From positions 1 through 64,000 of the forward strand of contig NZ_QMFB01000004.1 in the NCBI RefSeq assembly GCF_003285015.1: a DNA stretch of 64,000 bases, read 5' to 3'. The notes beneath the pieces were generated by a model that was given only the letters and a program-made list of their open reading frames with translations, searched no databases and was not told the DNA's origin. This document shows positions 27,162-36,727 of this stretch, piece by piece. Each line of letters begins with the position of its first letter. Position 1 is the stretch's first letter. Source of the stretch: Paenibacillus contaminans. GTDB taxonomy: Bacteria > Bacillota > Bacilli > Paenibacillales > NBRC-103111. The position numbers and the translations under genes were made by a program.

Positions 27162-27785
27162 ATGCATGAACGTTTTAAAGCGAGAGCCGCTTTTGCCGGT
27201 TATATGGCGCTTCTCGTTATGTTCGAATCCGACTATTCGTTTATGATTTTCAATATATTCCTTGCCTTTGCCGCTTTGGAGCTTTCTTTCCTGCTGCCTT
27301 TGTTTGCAATTCGAAAGAAAAGCGAAATTCCGCTAAGCGTCGCTTTTTATCTTGTTTTCATCCTTCTATCGCCCAATGTTTTTTATGTGGTGACGGATCT
27401 CATTCATTTGAACATTTTCAATTTTCATTATCTGCAAGGGATGTCCAGAAGGGAATGGTGGAATTTTACCGTCCTGCTGTGCGGCGTGCTGCTTGCGGTG
27501 TTTTATTACGCGCTTATGTTAAATCAGATTTCTGGCCTTTTCCGAAACGGGAAGGTACGAATCGCGGTTTTGATCGGGTTCATGGCTCTCGGCAGCGTCG
27601 GCATTTATATGGGGAGATTTCTGCGCTTTCATTCCATTCATTTGTTTACGGAGCCCTTCTCCATCTTCGCTCGGCTCCTCGATGCCATCAACCTTGATTT
27701 TGCGCTGTTCGTCGGATGGATGACACTGCTGCAATTTTTGACGTATTGGTTATTTCTGGATCGAAGAAGGTGTACGCATGATTGA
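27162..27785 (+). CDS. DUF1361 family membrane protein
   Basis: The 207-residue protein has about seven hydrophobic helices and the family-typical PNVFYVVTDLIHL segment and FLRFHS segment. DUF1361 proteins are uncharacterised integral membrane proteins. The start ATG at 27162 is preceded by ATAGGAG at eight nt. Its last codons overlap the start of the next short frame by eight bases, indicating translational coupling. Confidence 0.8.
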   Translation: MHERFKARAAFAGYMALLVMFESDYSFMIFNIFLAFAALELSFLLPLFAIRKKSEIPLSVAFYLVFILLSPNVFYVVTDLIHLNIFNFHYLQGMSRREWWNFTVLLCGVLLAVFYYALMLNQISGLFRNGKVRIAVLIGFMALGSVGIYMGRFLRFHSIHLFTEPFSIFARLLDAINLDFALFVGWMTLLQFLTYWLFLDRRRCTHD

Positions 27786-28041
27786 AAACGATATGCTTCC
27801 GTTCGCCTTAGCTGCAGGCGTTTCGATCGCGGCTTTGCAGCTGTCGGTTTCGATCCGTTTGTACCGATTCGAGAAATCGGTCTTATGGGGATGTGCCGGG
27901 ATCGTATTGCTTTTTGGGGATGAATTACCTTTTCTCCTTTGCGGCGATAGAATCGGTCAGCCACGCGCCGGCCACCCCTCTTCCGAACGACAAAAACGGC
28001 TGAACGAAGAAAACCTCTTCGCCCAGCCGTTTTTTGCTTAA
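27778..28041 (+). pseudogene. Small membrane protein, apparently frameshifted near 27917
   Basis: The frame starts with an ATG overlapping the DUF1361 stop. The first 47 residues form one or two hydrophobic helices. Past a GGGG run the original frame continues through the terminator hairpin at 27991-28036, which is unusual for a real gene, whereas the +1 frame reads MNYLFSFAAIESVSHAPATP and stops just before the stem. I therefore suspect a one-base insertion or a sequencing slip; the intact protein would be about 74 residues. Function unknown. Confidence 0.45.
27991..28036 (+). terminator. Terminator after the DUF2306-DUF1361 operon
   Basis: AAAAACGGCTG pairs with CAGCCGTTTTTT around a 21-nt interior that has its own GAAG/CTTC stem. 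The flanking A- and T-runs allow bidirectional termination. Confidence 0.85.
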
Positions 28042-28185
28042 GTCATGCTCGTTCTTCTCTTCGGGCTTCACCTTCTGCAATGCCGTCAGTTACTACGTCA
28101 GCCGGTTTAGAACCAGATTGGTTCTGCCTACGTCGGCTACCACATCGGGACGGTGGGGCAGACTGCCCATAAAATCGTCAGCAAA

Positions 28186-28362
28186 TTATTTCGACCAGGC
28201 TGCAATGACGGCTTTCGCATCTGCGGTCAGAACCGCCTTAGCGTTTGCGGAAAAGTGAGACTGCAACCCTTTGTTATCCATTACGTCCAGGAAATCCTGC
28301 AAATGCTTAATTGCCTGAGCTGGATGATTTTTATTCAAATGATCCTGATATCGCCCACCATC
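28186..28362 (-). pseudogene. Orphan C-terminal FIMAH domain remnant
   Basis: Starting directly after the permease stop codon, an open frame with no start reads ...HLNKNHPAQAIKHLQDFLDV... and ends ...ADAKAVIAAWSK-stop. This matches the C-terminal FIMAH domain of large secreted Firmicutes enzymes (AIKHL.DFL, LTADAKA.I..W). The rest of the host gene is missing, so this is the tail of a deleted secreted protein. The position shows that the transporter operon was joined to it by a rearrangement. The 145 nt beyond hold only a small hairpin (28109-28125). Confidence 0.6.
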
Positions 28363-28367
28363 TCTCC

Positions 28368-29216
28368 TTATCCCTTGACGGCTGAGCTTGAAAAACCTTG
28401 AATAATATACTTTTGGCCCAAGAAAAATACGATGAGCAGCGGCACGACGCTTGCTGTGGCGGCAGCCATCATCATGTTGTAGTCCACTCCGGCTTCCAGC
28501 ATGAAGTTCTGCATGCCGAGCGGAACCGTGTAAAGCTTCTTGTCCAGCAGGAAAATAAGCGCATTCTCATAATCGTTCCAGGTCCATGTAAAATCGATAA
28601 TCGCGAAGGTCGCCAGAACAGGCTTGGAGAGAGGCAGAAACAATTGCGCGAAAATCCGGAAATGCCCCGCCCCGTCGATGAAGGCCGCTTCGGATATCTC
28701 ATGGGGGATGCTCATGAAAAATTGCCGGATCATAAATACGCCGAATACCGTAAACAGTCCCGGTAAAATGAGCGCCCAGTGGGTGTTGTAAATATGCATC
28801 CACTCGAACATGATGAATTTGGGGACAAACAGCACCTGCTGCGGAATCATCATCAGACACAGGTACAGCAAGAAAATAACGTTTCGGCCTTTGAATGCAA
28901 TGCGGCTGAATCCGTATGCGGCCATCGCGGCAAGCAGCGGCGCTCCGATCATGACGATCAGGGAAATTTTCAGAGAGTTGAAATAAAAGAGGGCAAAGCC
29001 GTCTCCGGTCGTCCAAACCTTGATATGGTTGGCCAGCACCGGTTCTCTCGGAATCCATTGGATCGGGAAGGTGAAGACGTCCTTGGCTTTCTTAAACGAA
29101 GTGCTGATCATCCAAATCATGGGCGACAGCAAAAGCAGGCTGGCCAAGGCCATAATCACGGTGTTCAAGCCCTTGCCCAGTCTCTCTTTGACGATTCTGG
29201 AGCTTCTTGCATTCAT
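28368..29216 (-). CDS. Carbohydrate ABC transporter permease (MalG/UgpE type)
   Basis: The 282-residue protein has six predicted transmembrane helices, an EAA loop (EAAFIDGAGHFRIFAQLFLP) and the family ending GFSSSAVKG. It pairs with the MalF-type permease 19 nt upstream. The ligand is delivered by the lipoprotein at 30209-31564. No ATPase is encoded here, so a shared MsmX-like ATPase is likely. AAGGGGA precedes the ATG. Confidence 0.92.
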   Translation of the reverse strand: MNARSSRIVKERLGKGLNTVIMALASLLLLSPMIWMISTSFKKAKDVFTFPIQWIPREPVLANHIKVWTTGDGFALFYFNSLKISLIVMIGAPLLAAMAAYGFSRIAFKGRNVIFLLYLCLMMIPQQVLFVPKFIMFEWMHIYNTHWALILPGLFTVFGVFMIRQFFMSIPHEISEAAFIDGAGHFRIFAQLFLPLSKPVLATFAIIDFTWTWNDYENALIFLLDKKLYTVPLGMQNFMLEAGVDYNMMMAAATASVVPLLIVFFLGQKYIIQGFSSSAVKG

Positions 29217-29235
29217 GCTGCGTCTTTCCCCTTCC

Positions 29236-30114
29236 TTAGTAATGGACCCACTTTTTCTGGCCTGCCCATTGAATCAGCGTAATGCCGAGGATGAGCAGAA
29301 ACATGGTCCACGAAACGGCGGACGCATAGCCCATTTCATAAAAATTGAATGCCTTCTTGTAAGCGAAAATGGAGAAAACCGTCGTGCTGTTGGCCGGCCC
29401 CCCTTGCGTAATGGCATAAATCATGCCGAAACCCTTGATGGAGCCGATAAACCCGGTAATCATCAGGAAAAATGTCGTCGGGCTGACCAAGGGCAAAATA
29501 ACGAGCCGCAAAAGCTGCCAAAACGTCGCGCCGTCCATCTTGGCGGCTTCCAGCTGCTCCAGCGATATTTCCTGCAGCGCCGCCAAATAAATAATCATGT
29601 TGTACCCGATGCCGCCTGCGATCATCATGACGAGGACCGCAAACATGGCCGTATCGGGAGAAGCAAACCATTGGGGCGGCTCCTCTATGCCGATAGAGCG
29701 CAGGAAAGCATTGATGGGACCGGAGGCGGGCTGGAACAACACCATCCAGACGAACGCAATTGCAATACCGCTTGTAAAATGGGGCGCGAAGAAAAAAGCC
29801 CTCAGCGTCTTTTGGAAATAGGCGCGGTTATTCAGGACGACCGCGATCAGGAAGCCGAGCATAATCGAAATCGGCACAGGGATTAACAGCATCAGCGTAT
29901 TTTTGAACGATATGGCGAATAAATCGTCTCTCACCATCATTTTGAAATTATCCAATCCGATAAAATGCGGCGGCTTCCCGCTAGCGAATACCCAATCCGT
30001 AAACATCAAATAAAAGGAGAACAGAGCCGGAATCAGCATGAATACCGTCATTCCGATAAGATTGGGGGCGATGAATACATAACCGAGCAGCTTCTGCCGT
30101 TTCATCCAGTTCAC
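29236..30114 (-). CDS. Sugar ABC transporter permease (MalF/UgpA type)
   Basis: The 292-residue permease has six transmembrane helices and an EAA loop (EAAKMDGATFWQLLRLVILP). The start is GTG at 30114, nine nt after AGAGGCGG; the ATG three codons later has a longer spacing. Second gene of the binding protein-permease-permease operon, about 95 nt after the lipoprotein gene. Confidence 0.92.
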   Translation of the reverse strand: MNWMKRQKLLGYVFIAPNLIGMTVFMLIPALFSFYLMFTDWVFASGKPPHFIGLDNFKMMVRDDLFAISFKNTLMLLIPVPISIMLGFLIAVVLNNRAYFQKTLRAFFFAPHFTSGIAIAFVWMVLFQPASGPINAFLRSIGIEEPPQWFASPDTAMFAVLVMMIAGGIGYNMIIYLAALQEISLEQLEAAKMDGATFWQLLRLVILPLVSPTTFFLMITGFIGSIKGFGMIYAITQGGPANSTTVFSIFAYKKAFNFYEMGYASAVSWTMFLLILGITLIQWAGQKKWVHY

Positions 30115-30208
30115 GATTAGTCACCGCCTCTCTCTATAATTAGGGATTTACACAGCAAAGGAGAAGCGCAGCACGAATGTCCTTGCTCCCCCTTTGGCTT
30201 CCGGTTAC

Positions 30209-31564
30209 TTATTTTTTGGCCGCTTGCAGGTTCTCGTTATGCACCCGTGCCAACTCCTTCGCACTTTCCTCAGGAGTCAGTTTTCGCGAGAAGACCTTGT
30301 CATAGATGACCTGCTGCTCGCTTCCCGTTTTTTTGTCCAGACGGCTTAAACCGAGCGGAAGACTGCCGAACATAACCCGCTTGATGGAATCGATGTCATA
30401 CGTGTTCTCCACGTCCTTGAACATCAAGCTGACTGCCTGGTCGACGGGAAAATCCTTGGAGGAAGGCACTCTGCCCCCTGCCGCCATCGGCAGCATCCCT
30501 TTATCCGCATACCACTTGATAAATTTCCAAGCCGCTTCCGGATTTTTCGTACGGGGATTGATGGAAAGCGAATCGCCCAATCCGCCGGCGTTAATATAAT
30601 CGGTCTGATCCTTGTTTACCTTAGGAGCCGGCGCTGCCGCTACTTTGAACGTACGCGGATAATCCTTCACATTGTTGGTGGTCCTGAAAATTTGGTTGGT
30701 GGAGAACAGCATCGCCGTTTCTCCCTTAACAAACATCTGGTCCAGGGCCGGCTTCGAGGTGATCTGCTCCGTATGGGGCATGATGCTCTTATCCTTGAAC
30801 ATCATGTCCGAATATACCTGAAGCGCTTTGACGGTCAGCGGATTATCGAAGGCCGAGGTGCCGTCCGGTTTGGTCAGCAGCAAACTTTGCTTCAGCATGG
30901 AGCCGTTGATGGGCACGTTGAAGTAATAATCGCTTTGCGCCGCTCCCCATACCTTGTCTCCCTTCAGCTTGTCCGCATACTCTCTGAACTCGTCCAGACC
31001 CCAGTCCGTAGGAACCGGAAGACCTTTGGCATCCAGCATATCCTTGTTCAACCAGACAAAAGACAAGCCTTTCTGGGTGGGAACGCCGTAATATTTGCCG
31101 TCCACCTTCCACAAGGATGCGCCCGTACCCATTTTTTGGTCTACATCGTAATCGGTAAACTTGCTCAGATCGAGCGCGTTGCCCGCTTTGATCCGCTTCT
31201 CGTACAAGCCGAAATCATAGCTCATGTACATGTCGACAGGCTGGCTGGAGGAAAGCGCCGTGTCCAGCTTCAGGTTGCCCGCATCGTCATTGACGAACCG
31301 GACATACTCCACCTGAATATCCGGGTTCTCTTTGTTCCAGTTGTCTACAACCGCCTGGGGACCGTTCTCGACCGGCACCGCTCCCCACATGGTAAGTTTG
31401 ATCGGGTCCTTTTTTGCCGCAGCGCTGGGCGCCGCGCTTGCCGAAGGCGACACCGTTCCCTCCGCTTGATTGCCGCCTCCCTTTCCGCCGCCGCAGCCGG
31501 CAAGCGCCAGAGGCACCGCCACTAATGCCGCCAGTCCTGTATGCATCCATTTTTTGTTTCTCAT
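30209..31564 (-). CDS. Sugar-binding lipoprotein (family 1)
   Basis: The 451-residue protein has a signal peptide ending in the lipobox LAGC followed by a Gly/Ser/Ala-rich linker (to about residue 50), then a MalE-like two-lobe binding domain (LTMWGAVPVENGPQAVV onward). It should capture an oligosaccharide outside the membrane and feed the two permeases downstream. GGGAGGG lies ten nt before the ATG. The response regulator downstream in orientation but upstream in the transcript suggests induction by its ligand. Confidence 0.93.
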   Translation of the reverse strand: MRNKKWMHTGLAALVAVPLALAGCGGGKGGGNQAEGTVSPSASAAPSAAAKKDPIKLTMWGAVPVENGPQAVVDNWNKENPDIQVEYVRFVNDDAGNLKLDTALSSSQPVDMYMSYDFGLYEKRIKAGNALDLSKFTDYDVDQKMGTGASLWKVDGKYYGVPTQKGLSFVWLNKDMLDAKGLPVPTDWGLDEFREYADKLKGDKVWGAAQSDYYFNVPINGSMLKQSLLLTKPDGTSAFDNPLTVKALQVYSDMMFKDKSIMPHTEQITSKPALDQMFVKGETAMLFSTNQIFRTTNNVKDYPRTFKVAAAPAPKVNKDQTDYINAGGLGDSLSINPRTKNPEAAWKFIKWYADKGMLPMAAGGRVPSSKDFPVDQAVSLMFKDVENTYDIDSIKRVMFGSLPLGLSRLDKKTGSEQQVIYDKVFSRKLTPEESAKELARVHNENLQAAKK

Positions 31565-31668
31565 CTAACCTGTACCCTCCCTGCAATCGGATGTTTGATT
31601 CACCCCAACTTTACCAAGCTGCGCCATTTTTTCTTAGAGTTGAAACTTGTAGGTTAATAGTACAAAAC

Positions 31669-33174
31669 TTAGATATTGTTCTGGCGCCTGAACGAACTTG
31701 GCGTTTGTCCGACCATGCGCTTGAATACCTTGATGAAATAGGCATCGTCGGCAAAACCCGTTTGAAAGGCGATCTCCTCCACACTCAGCTTGGCGTGCAG
31801 CAGCAGCCGTTTCGCCTGTTCGATCCTTATATTTTGCAAATAGGCGATTGGCGTCAGTCCGGTTTTTTTGCCGAACACCGTGCTTAAGTAGTCTCCGTTG
31901 ATCGCTACCAGCTTGGCTAAATCCGCAATCTTGATATTTTCCTTGTAATGCTCCAGCATATATTGAATCACCCGGTTCACCTCGGGATGGTCCGTAAAGC
32001 TGACATTTTCCTCCTTCAGGTGCCGGATCAGCTCCCGTATGGTTTGCAGCACATACCCAAGCAGCGATTCATGGCTGATGGCCGAGTTGATTCCCTCCCG
32101 ATCCTCGGACGTTCGTCCGGCCAGTCTCGCCAGGATATGTAGCAGATGAGCCGCCAGCATTTTCACTTCCATATGGGAGAACGACGTGGCTTCCATGCTC
32201 TCCCACATAAGGGCAGCCGCCTCGGCGCATTTGGGCTCGTCTCGTTCTTCAAAGCACCGGATCAGCTCGGCTTCCAGCTCCGCAATGGGCGGATGCTTTT
32301 TCGCGCCGAACGTCGCTTCCGGCGCACGGTGCGGCGTTTCAGGGCGGCGGTCGATCCCATTTTGCCATTCCTTCATCGCGCTTGCCTCACGGCCGTACCA
32401 AACGCCGTTCAACTGATTGAGCGCCCGCCGCCAATCCTCGGACAGACGGGCGAGACTGCTGCAGGCTGCCGTTCCGGCCGGAAAGTCCGGCTTATACAAG
32501 CGGATATCCTCTTCCTTTCCATGAAACCTCCAACAGAAAAAGGTTGTCTGTCCTCCTTCATAGAAGGATTGGACCAGCAGATACGTCTCCTTCCGGATGC
32601 CCGCCTGTTCCATAGAAGCGGGAGCGGCTCCGCTCAACACGCCGATAATATCAAGTCCCAGATTACGGAATTTGTCCGCTGCCGCCGCCGCAACCGTTCC
32701 GGCCTGGTCCTCATGAACAGGTGCGCCCGTTCCCCGGAAGCCCGACCAGATACGATGATAAAAAGGATATAACGCCTCTCCCGCCGCCTTAAGCTCTTCA
32801 AGCAGCTCTCCTTTAATTCGCGCCAGGTTTTCCAGCAAAATATCGTCATTCAAAGACAGCTTTAACAGATAGTTGTAGGCGCCGTATTGAAGGGCGTCCC
32901 GCGCGTAGTCGAAGTGGTTCATGGCCGTCAGCATAATAAACCTGCTGCGGATTCCCGCCTTCCGCGTTTCCTTCAGCAGTTCAATCCCGTCCATGTCCGG
33001 CATGACAATATCGGCGATCACGACATCCGGTTTAAGCTCCAGGATAGCAGCCAGAGCCTCCCTGCCGTTTCCCGCCTCACCTGTAACGCAAAAGCCGTGA
33101 CGTTCCCAGTCCACGGTTTCCCGAATGGCCTCTCGGACAAAACTTTCATCTTCCACCAGAAAAACCGTCCACAT
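31669..33174 (-). CDS. YesN-type response regulator with AraC output domain
   Basis: The 501-residue protein has a receiver domain (ED at 8-9; phosphoacceptor D55 in VIADIVMPDMDG) and a C-terminal AraC HTH pair (about 400-498, ending VGQTPSSFRRQ). It overlaps the end of the kinase gene by 29 bp, so translation is coupled. AAGGAGGC precedes the ATG. It probably activates the adjacent transporter operon at 28368-31564. Confidence 0.92.
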   Translation of the reverse strand: MWTVFLVEDESFVREAIRETVDWERHGFCVTGEAGNGREALAAILELKPDVVIADIVMPDMDGIELLKETRKAGIRSRFIMLTAMNHFDYARDALQYGAYNYLLKLSLNDDILLENLARIKGELLEELKAAGEALYPFYHRIWSGFRGTGAPVHEDQAGTVAAAAADKFRNLGLDIIGVLSGAAPASMEQAGIRKETYLLVQSFYEGGQTTFFCWRFHGKEEDIRLYKPDFPAGTAACSSLARLSEDWRRALNQLNGVWYGREASAMKEWQNGIDRRPETPHRAPEATFGAKKHPPIAELEAELIRCFEERDEPKCAEAAALMWESMEATSFSHMEVKMLAAHLLHILARLAGRTSEDREGINSAISHESLLGYVLQTIRELIRHLKEENVSFTDHPEVNRVIQYMLEHYKENIKIADLAKLVAINGDYLSTVFGKKTGLTPIAYLQNIRIEQAKRLLLHAKLSVEEIAFQTGFADDAYFIKVFKRMVGQTPSSFRRQNNI

Positions 33175-34942
33175 GCCCGCCGCCTCCTTCCTGTGAATAG
33201 GGCTTCGCGATCAAGAGCGGCAGCTTGACCCGAACGAGTGTCCCTTCCGCGCCGGTTACAAATTCAATAGAGCTCTCCCGCTTAAAAAGCAGCTGCAGTC
33301 TTTCTCTCAAATTGCTAAGTCCGATCCCGTGTCCGCTTCGCCTTCCCGGCCTTCGAGCGGCCTCTTCCATACCGATGCCGTTATCCTCCACCTCCAGAAT
33401 AAGCTCGCTTCCCTCCGCCCTGGCCCTGACCCGGATGGTGCCGCAGCCTTTGGCCGAATCAAAGCCATGCACGATGGCATTCTCCGCCAGCGGCTGCAGA
33501 CTAAGCTTGGGAACCAGCGCATATTGAACCGATTCCTCCACTTCATAAAGCACGGTGAAAGAATCCCGGAAGCGAAACGATTGTATGGATTCGTAGGAGC
33601 GCAGCAGCTGAATTTCTTCTTTCAGGCTGATCATTTCAATATCCGAGTTGAGGCTTGCCTCCAGAATGACCCCAAGCGAGGTGCAAATGCCGACGATCGA
33701 TTCCTGCTTTTCTTTTCTGGCAATCCATTTGACCGTGTTCAAGGTGTTAAGGAGAAAATGCGGATTCATTTGGGAGAGCAGCATTTGGAAACGAACCGCC
33801 TGCTTTTGCCGCTCCTCCAGCTTAAGCTTGTTAAAAAGCTCGATGATATCGTCAATCATCCGGTTGAAGCTTTCGCCAAGGGAGCGCACCTCGTCCGTCG
33901 CATTCTTGCCGATTGAAATTTTGACGTTCAGCTTCTTATCCGACGCTTCCTCCATGCTCCGCTTCAGGACGTACAGCGGCTCCGTCATGCGGGCGGACAG
34001 GAAAATGGTCACCAGCACGAACGCAATTACAAGAATGGTCAGAAAGAAGAAAGCGATGAACCTTAACCGCTGGATCTCTTTCTGCAGCTCGCTTAAAGGC
34101 ATTCGGCTGACCACATACCAGTCAAGTTCCTCCAGATAGCTGTAATTGACAAGAGATAAGGCGCGTTCGTCCTCGAAATGTCCTTCCTTCGCCTGCACGG
34201 ACATGATCCTTTGCATCATCACGCTGCTGAACGCCGTTTCCTTGCTTTGCAGAACGATCTCGCCTTGGCCGGTAAAGATTGTAAGATCCTGGTTGGCCGG
34301 GCTGTCCTTTAACGTGCTGCGGAACCATTCTTGAATGTTGATGCTGATGCGCGCCAGCCCGTAATTTCCCCGCAGCTGGTCATCCAGAACGGTGTACAGG
34401 CTCAGGAGCTTGCTCCCTTGGCTGCCTCTCACATCATTCCAATCATCCGCCATCCAGCGATAGGGATGCGATCCGCCTTGCAGCTTTTTTTGCCAATCCA
34501 GCAATTCATTCAAGCTATTGGTCAATTGGTTGTTGGGGGCATAGGACGTATACACATTGCCCTTACGGTCGATGAATCTAAAATACAATTCCGCCTGATG
34601 GAAGAAAAAGCTGTTATTGATGCCGAACATTTTGCTTTCGATCACTTTTTTGCGTTCCAGGGGATCGTACTTGTCCGGATCGTGCATGATCTGGATCAGG
34701 CCCTCGTCCTGGCTCAGCATGATATTCGCCTTGTAGGCGAATGCCATCATATCCGTTAAAGACACATAGACCTGCTGCATGCGTTCGGTCATGCGGTCCA
34801 TCATATCTTTCTGGCGAATGGATTCGAAATGCTGGAACAAGTAAAAAATAGCGACGCACAAAGGAACCATCAGGAGCGTGATGTAGGCCATAAAAAGCCT
34901 ATATTTCAAGGTGTTCGGAAACAAGCGCCGCCATATTGGCAT
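33146..34942 (-). CDS. YesM-type sensor histidine kinase
   Basis: About 598 residues: transmembrane helix at about 15-37, extracellular sensor of about 250 residues, second helix, HAMP, then QMNPHFLLNTLN with the phosphorylated His, and an ATPase domain with ENAIVHGF, DNGIGM and GHGIGLSNLRERL. I start it at the ATG at 34942 (MPIWRRL), since the upstream extension is not membrane-protein-like and the only ribosome site, GAGGAG, lies 13 nt before this ATG. That spacing is long, so expression may be low. It partners the response regulator it overlaps. Confidence 0.9.
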   Translation of the reverse strand: MPIWRRLFPNTLKYRLFMAYITLLMVPLCVAIFYLFQHFESIRQKDMMDRMTERMQQVYVSLTDMMAFAYKANIMLSQDEGLIQIMHDPDKYDPLERKKVIESKMFGINNSFFFHQAELYFRFIDRKGNVYTSYAPNNQLTNSLNELLDWQKKLQGGSHPYRWMADDWNDVRGSQGSKLLSLYTVLDDQLRGNYGLARISINIQEWFRSTLKDSPANQDLTIFTGQGEIVLQSKETAFSSVMMQRIMSVQAKEGHFEDERALSLVNYSYLEELDWYVVSRMPLSELQKEIQRLRFIAFFFLTILVIAFVLVTIFLSARMTEPLYVLKRSMEEASDKKLNVKISIGKNATDEVRSLGESFNRMIDDIIELFNKLKLEERQKQAVRFQMLLSQMNPHFLLNTLNTVKWIARKEKQESIVGICTSLGVILEASLNSDIEMISLKEEIQLLRSYESIQSFRFRDSFTVLYEVEESVQYALVPKLSLQPLAENAIVHGFDSAKGCGTIRVRARAEGSELILEVEDNGIGMEEAARRPGRRSGHGIGLSNLRERLQLLFKRESSIEFVTGAEGTLVRVKLPLLIAKPYSQEGGGGHVDGFSGGR

Positions 34943-35050
34943 CGTGGTTGATTCACTCCTCGTATCGTAGTCGGATATCTCTCCATTATAAGCAGCGTGA
35001 CGGAAGCATTTATACCGCCTCCGAAAGAATCTCAATCATGATCGAGAAGA

Positions 35051-35109
35051 CAAAAACGCCTCCGTCCGACAGCAAGAGGCGCTTTGCCCAAAACCTTAGC
35101 CGGTTTTGG
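35051..35109 (-). terminator. Terminator plus second hairpin upstream of the kinase gene
   Basis: On the minus strand CGCCTC (76-81 side) pairs with GAGGCG (57-62 side) and is followed by TTTTTG, a good terminator lying upstream of the kinase start. Next to it (35088-35109) CCAAAACC and GGTTTTGG form a perfect 8-bp stem. Because the gene that would end here is missing (an insertion sequence now begins at 35273), it may be a relic terminator or a leader attenuator. Confidence 0.6.
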
Positions 35110-35272
35110 CTTATTGAATTCGGTCTGGCGACCGTAAGACCGCAGTGTAACCGCTGCCGTCACAGCTCTTGCAGCTGGCTGTTGACCCGGAATTTCCTTA
35201 TCCTTTCGATTGTATCACTTGTAAAATCGAAGCCGGTAGATTCAAAACTTGTAAATTCATATAACAATTCTT

Positions 35273-36360
35273 AGACTGGACAGTGAAAAGTTTTCAGCCT
35301 TAAGAAGCCCATAAATCTGCGTCAGTAGAGGGTAAATCTTGCTTGGAACGAATAATTTGGGTTACGGAAAGTGGTTTGTTTTGGGCAAACAACCGAAAAA
35401 TCGAATGGCGCAGATGAACCGCAACCGTCGCTTCCGAGACAATCGCTTTGGAAGGCGTGCGAAGATATCGAAAGAACAGCGCGGGCGTCCGTCGGAAAAC
35501 TTCAGGGCGATCAGTTGGATGAGACCTGTGGCGATGACACTACACATGACGAAGCCTTCAATGGCTTTCAACGTCTGCCGAATGCGCGAGCGATCCGTTT
35601 CGTTCTTGACCTGCTCCATCGGATGAGGCTCGCCTTTGCGTAAGTATCGTTTTAGCTTCGGCATGGAGCGGCTCCAGAACCGGTAGCCGAATGCGCCGAT
35701 TACCTGCTTCATTTCCCGAAAGGTACACTCGATCTTGAAACGATACCCATACAGGGTGATGATCTCTGTGGCTTCCAGCGAAAGATCCGTACTGACGAGA
35801 ATCGAACAACGGTCGCCTTGTTTAACCAGCACAAAGCGAAGCTCCTGGTACAAACCCTGTCCCCAGAGCAAGTCCAGGCACAGGCAGGAAACCGTTTCTT
35901 CCTTCCCGTAAATCGTCACGTTGACCGGTTTAAATTCCGTTGCTCTCGTGTGAAACAAGTCAGCGAGTTTGAGCATCTTGCCCTTCTTAGGCGGGCGTCC
36001 CCTGCCAGATTTACGGACGGGGCGCTCGTAAGCGACGGCATTCATCTTGGCCTTGGTCACGATGTGCATCCGGCTCTCGCCGGAGAGGTGGCCTTCCCCC
36101 AGACGCTTCAGCGCCGGAATGGACAGGAAGTAACGATCCAGCAGAAGCAGGGCTCCGCCAAATGAATGGGCGGCGCTGAGCGCTATAAATTTCAACATGG
36201 GCTGGTCGATCGTGACGAAATCGGGTACACTACTCTTGTAACCCTCTCTGCGATCTGCTCTCCTTTCTGGCGTGAGAACCTTAAGGATACTACAGATTTG
36301 TGGATGGGGTTATTTTCCTATGTGACGATTTCTCGACAAGAACTTTTCACTGTCCAGTCT
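35273..36360 (-). mobile_element. IS4-family insertion sequence with intact terminal inverted repeats
   Basis: The ends are perfect inverted repeats of at least 18 bp: AGACTGGACAGTGAAAAG at 35273-35290 and its complement at 36343-36360. Between them lies one transposase frame on the minus strand. I could not identify a clear target-site duplication; the flanks are AT-rich. At 1088 bp the element is short for IS4-family members, in line with an internal loss of the transposase 5' end. Confidence 0.85.
35362..36198 (-). pseudogene. IS4-family transposase, probably lacking its N-terminus
   Basis: The frame encodes 278 residues from the first ATG. LLLLDRYFLS and ILVSTDLS carry candidate first and second catalytic Asp, and YGYRFKIECTFREMK fits the IS4 signature Y-(2)-R-(3)-E-(6)-K exactly, giving the DDE Glu. 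The same frame is open for 40 more codons upstream of the ATG (ending ...VPDFVTIDQP), with coding character but no start codon before a stop close to the terminal repeat, and there is no ribosome site at the ATG. An N-terminal deletion is therefore likely and the copy is probably not autonomous. Confidence 0.7.
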
Positions 36361-36384
36361 ATTAGTTATTCTTCATATATCAGC

Positions 36385-36596
36385 TTCGCATATCTCGAAG
36401 AAACAGGTGCGCATTTCCTTTTCTGCGCATAACCCATAAACACCTGATTCGTATATCTGAGCTGAGAAATTAAAAGTTATGCGAAAACAAAGCGACAAAA
36501 GCGAAGTGAGGACATGGGGTAATCCCTTGCAGCACAAGGGTTCACGGCTTTTTTGTATGGTCGAAAAATGGTTCGCATAATATGGTGTTATACGAA
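36385..36596. other. Cluster of five TTCGYATAW arms resembling a tyrosine-recombinase site
   Basis: Nine-base arms occur at 36385 (TTCGCATAT), 36448 (TTCGTATAT), 36477 (TTATGCGAA), 36572 (TTCGCATAA) and 36588 (TTATACGAA). The last two face each other across a 7-bp spacer (36581-36587, TATGGTG), the geometry of a recombinase crossover site. A CAGGTG/CACCTG inverted repeat and a CCCTTG/CAAGGG hairpin lie between. No recombinase gene is present. It may be the end of a deleted integrase-driven element. Confidence 0.4.
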
Positions 36597-36727
36597 TGTC
36601 CACACTTCCTTCACTACTTACAAATTAGCAGTAATTCATTTAAATCTATTATTGCTCAAAACGTATGTTAGCGCTCTTTAATGACCATTTTTGTATGTGT
36701 CCAATTTAGGTGGGAATTTAGGTGTAA

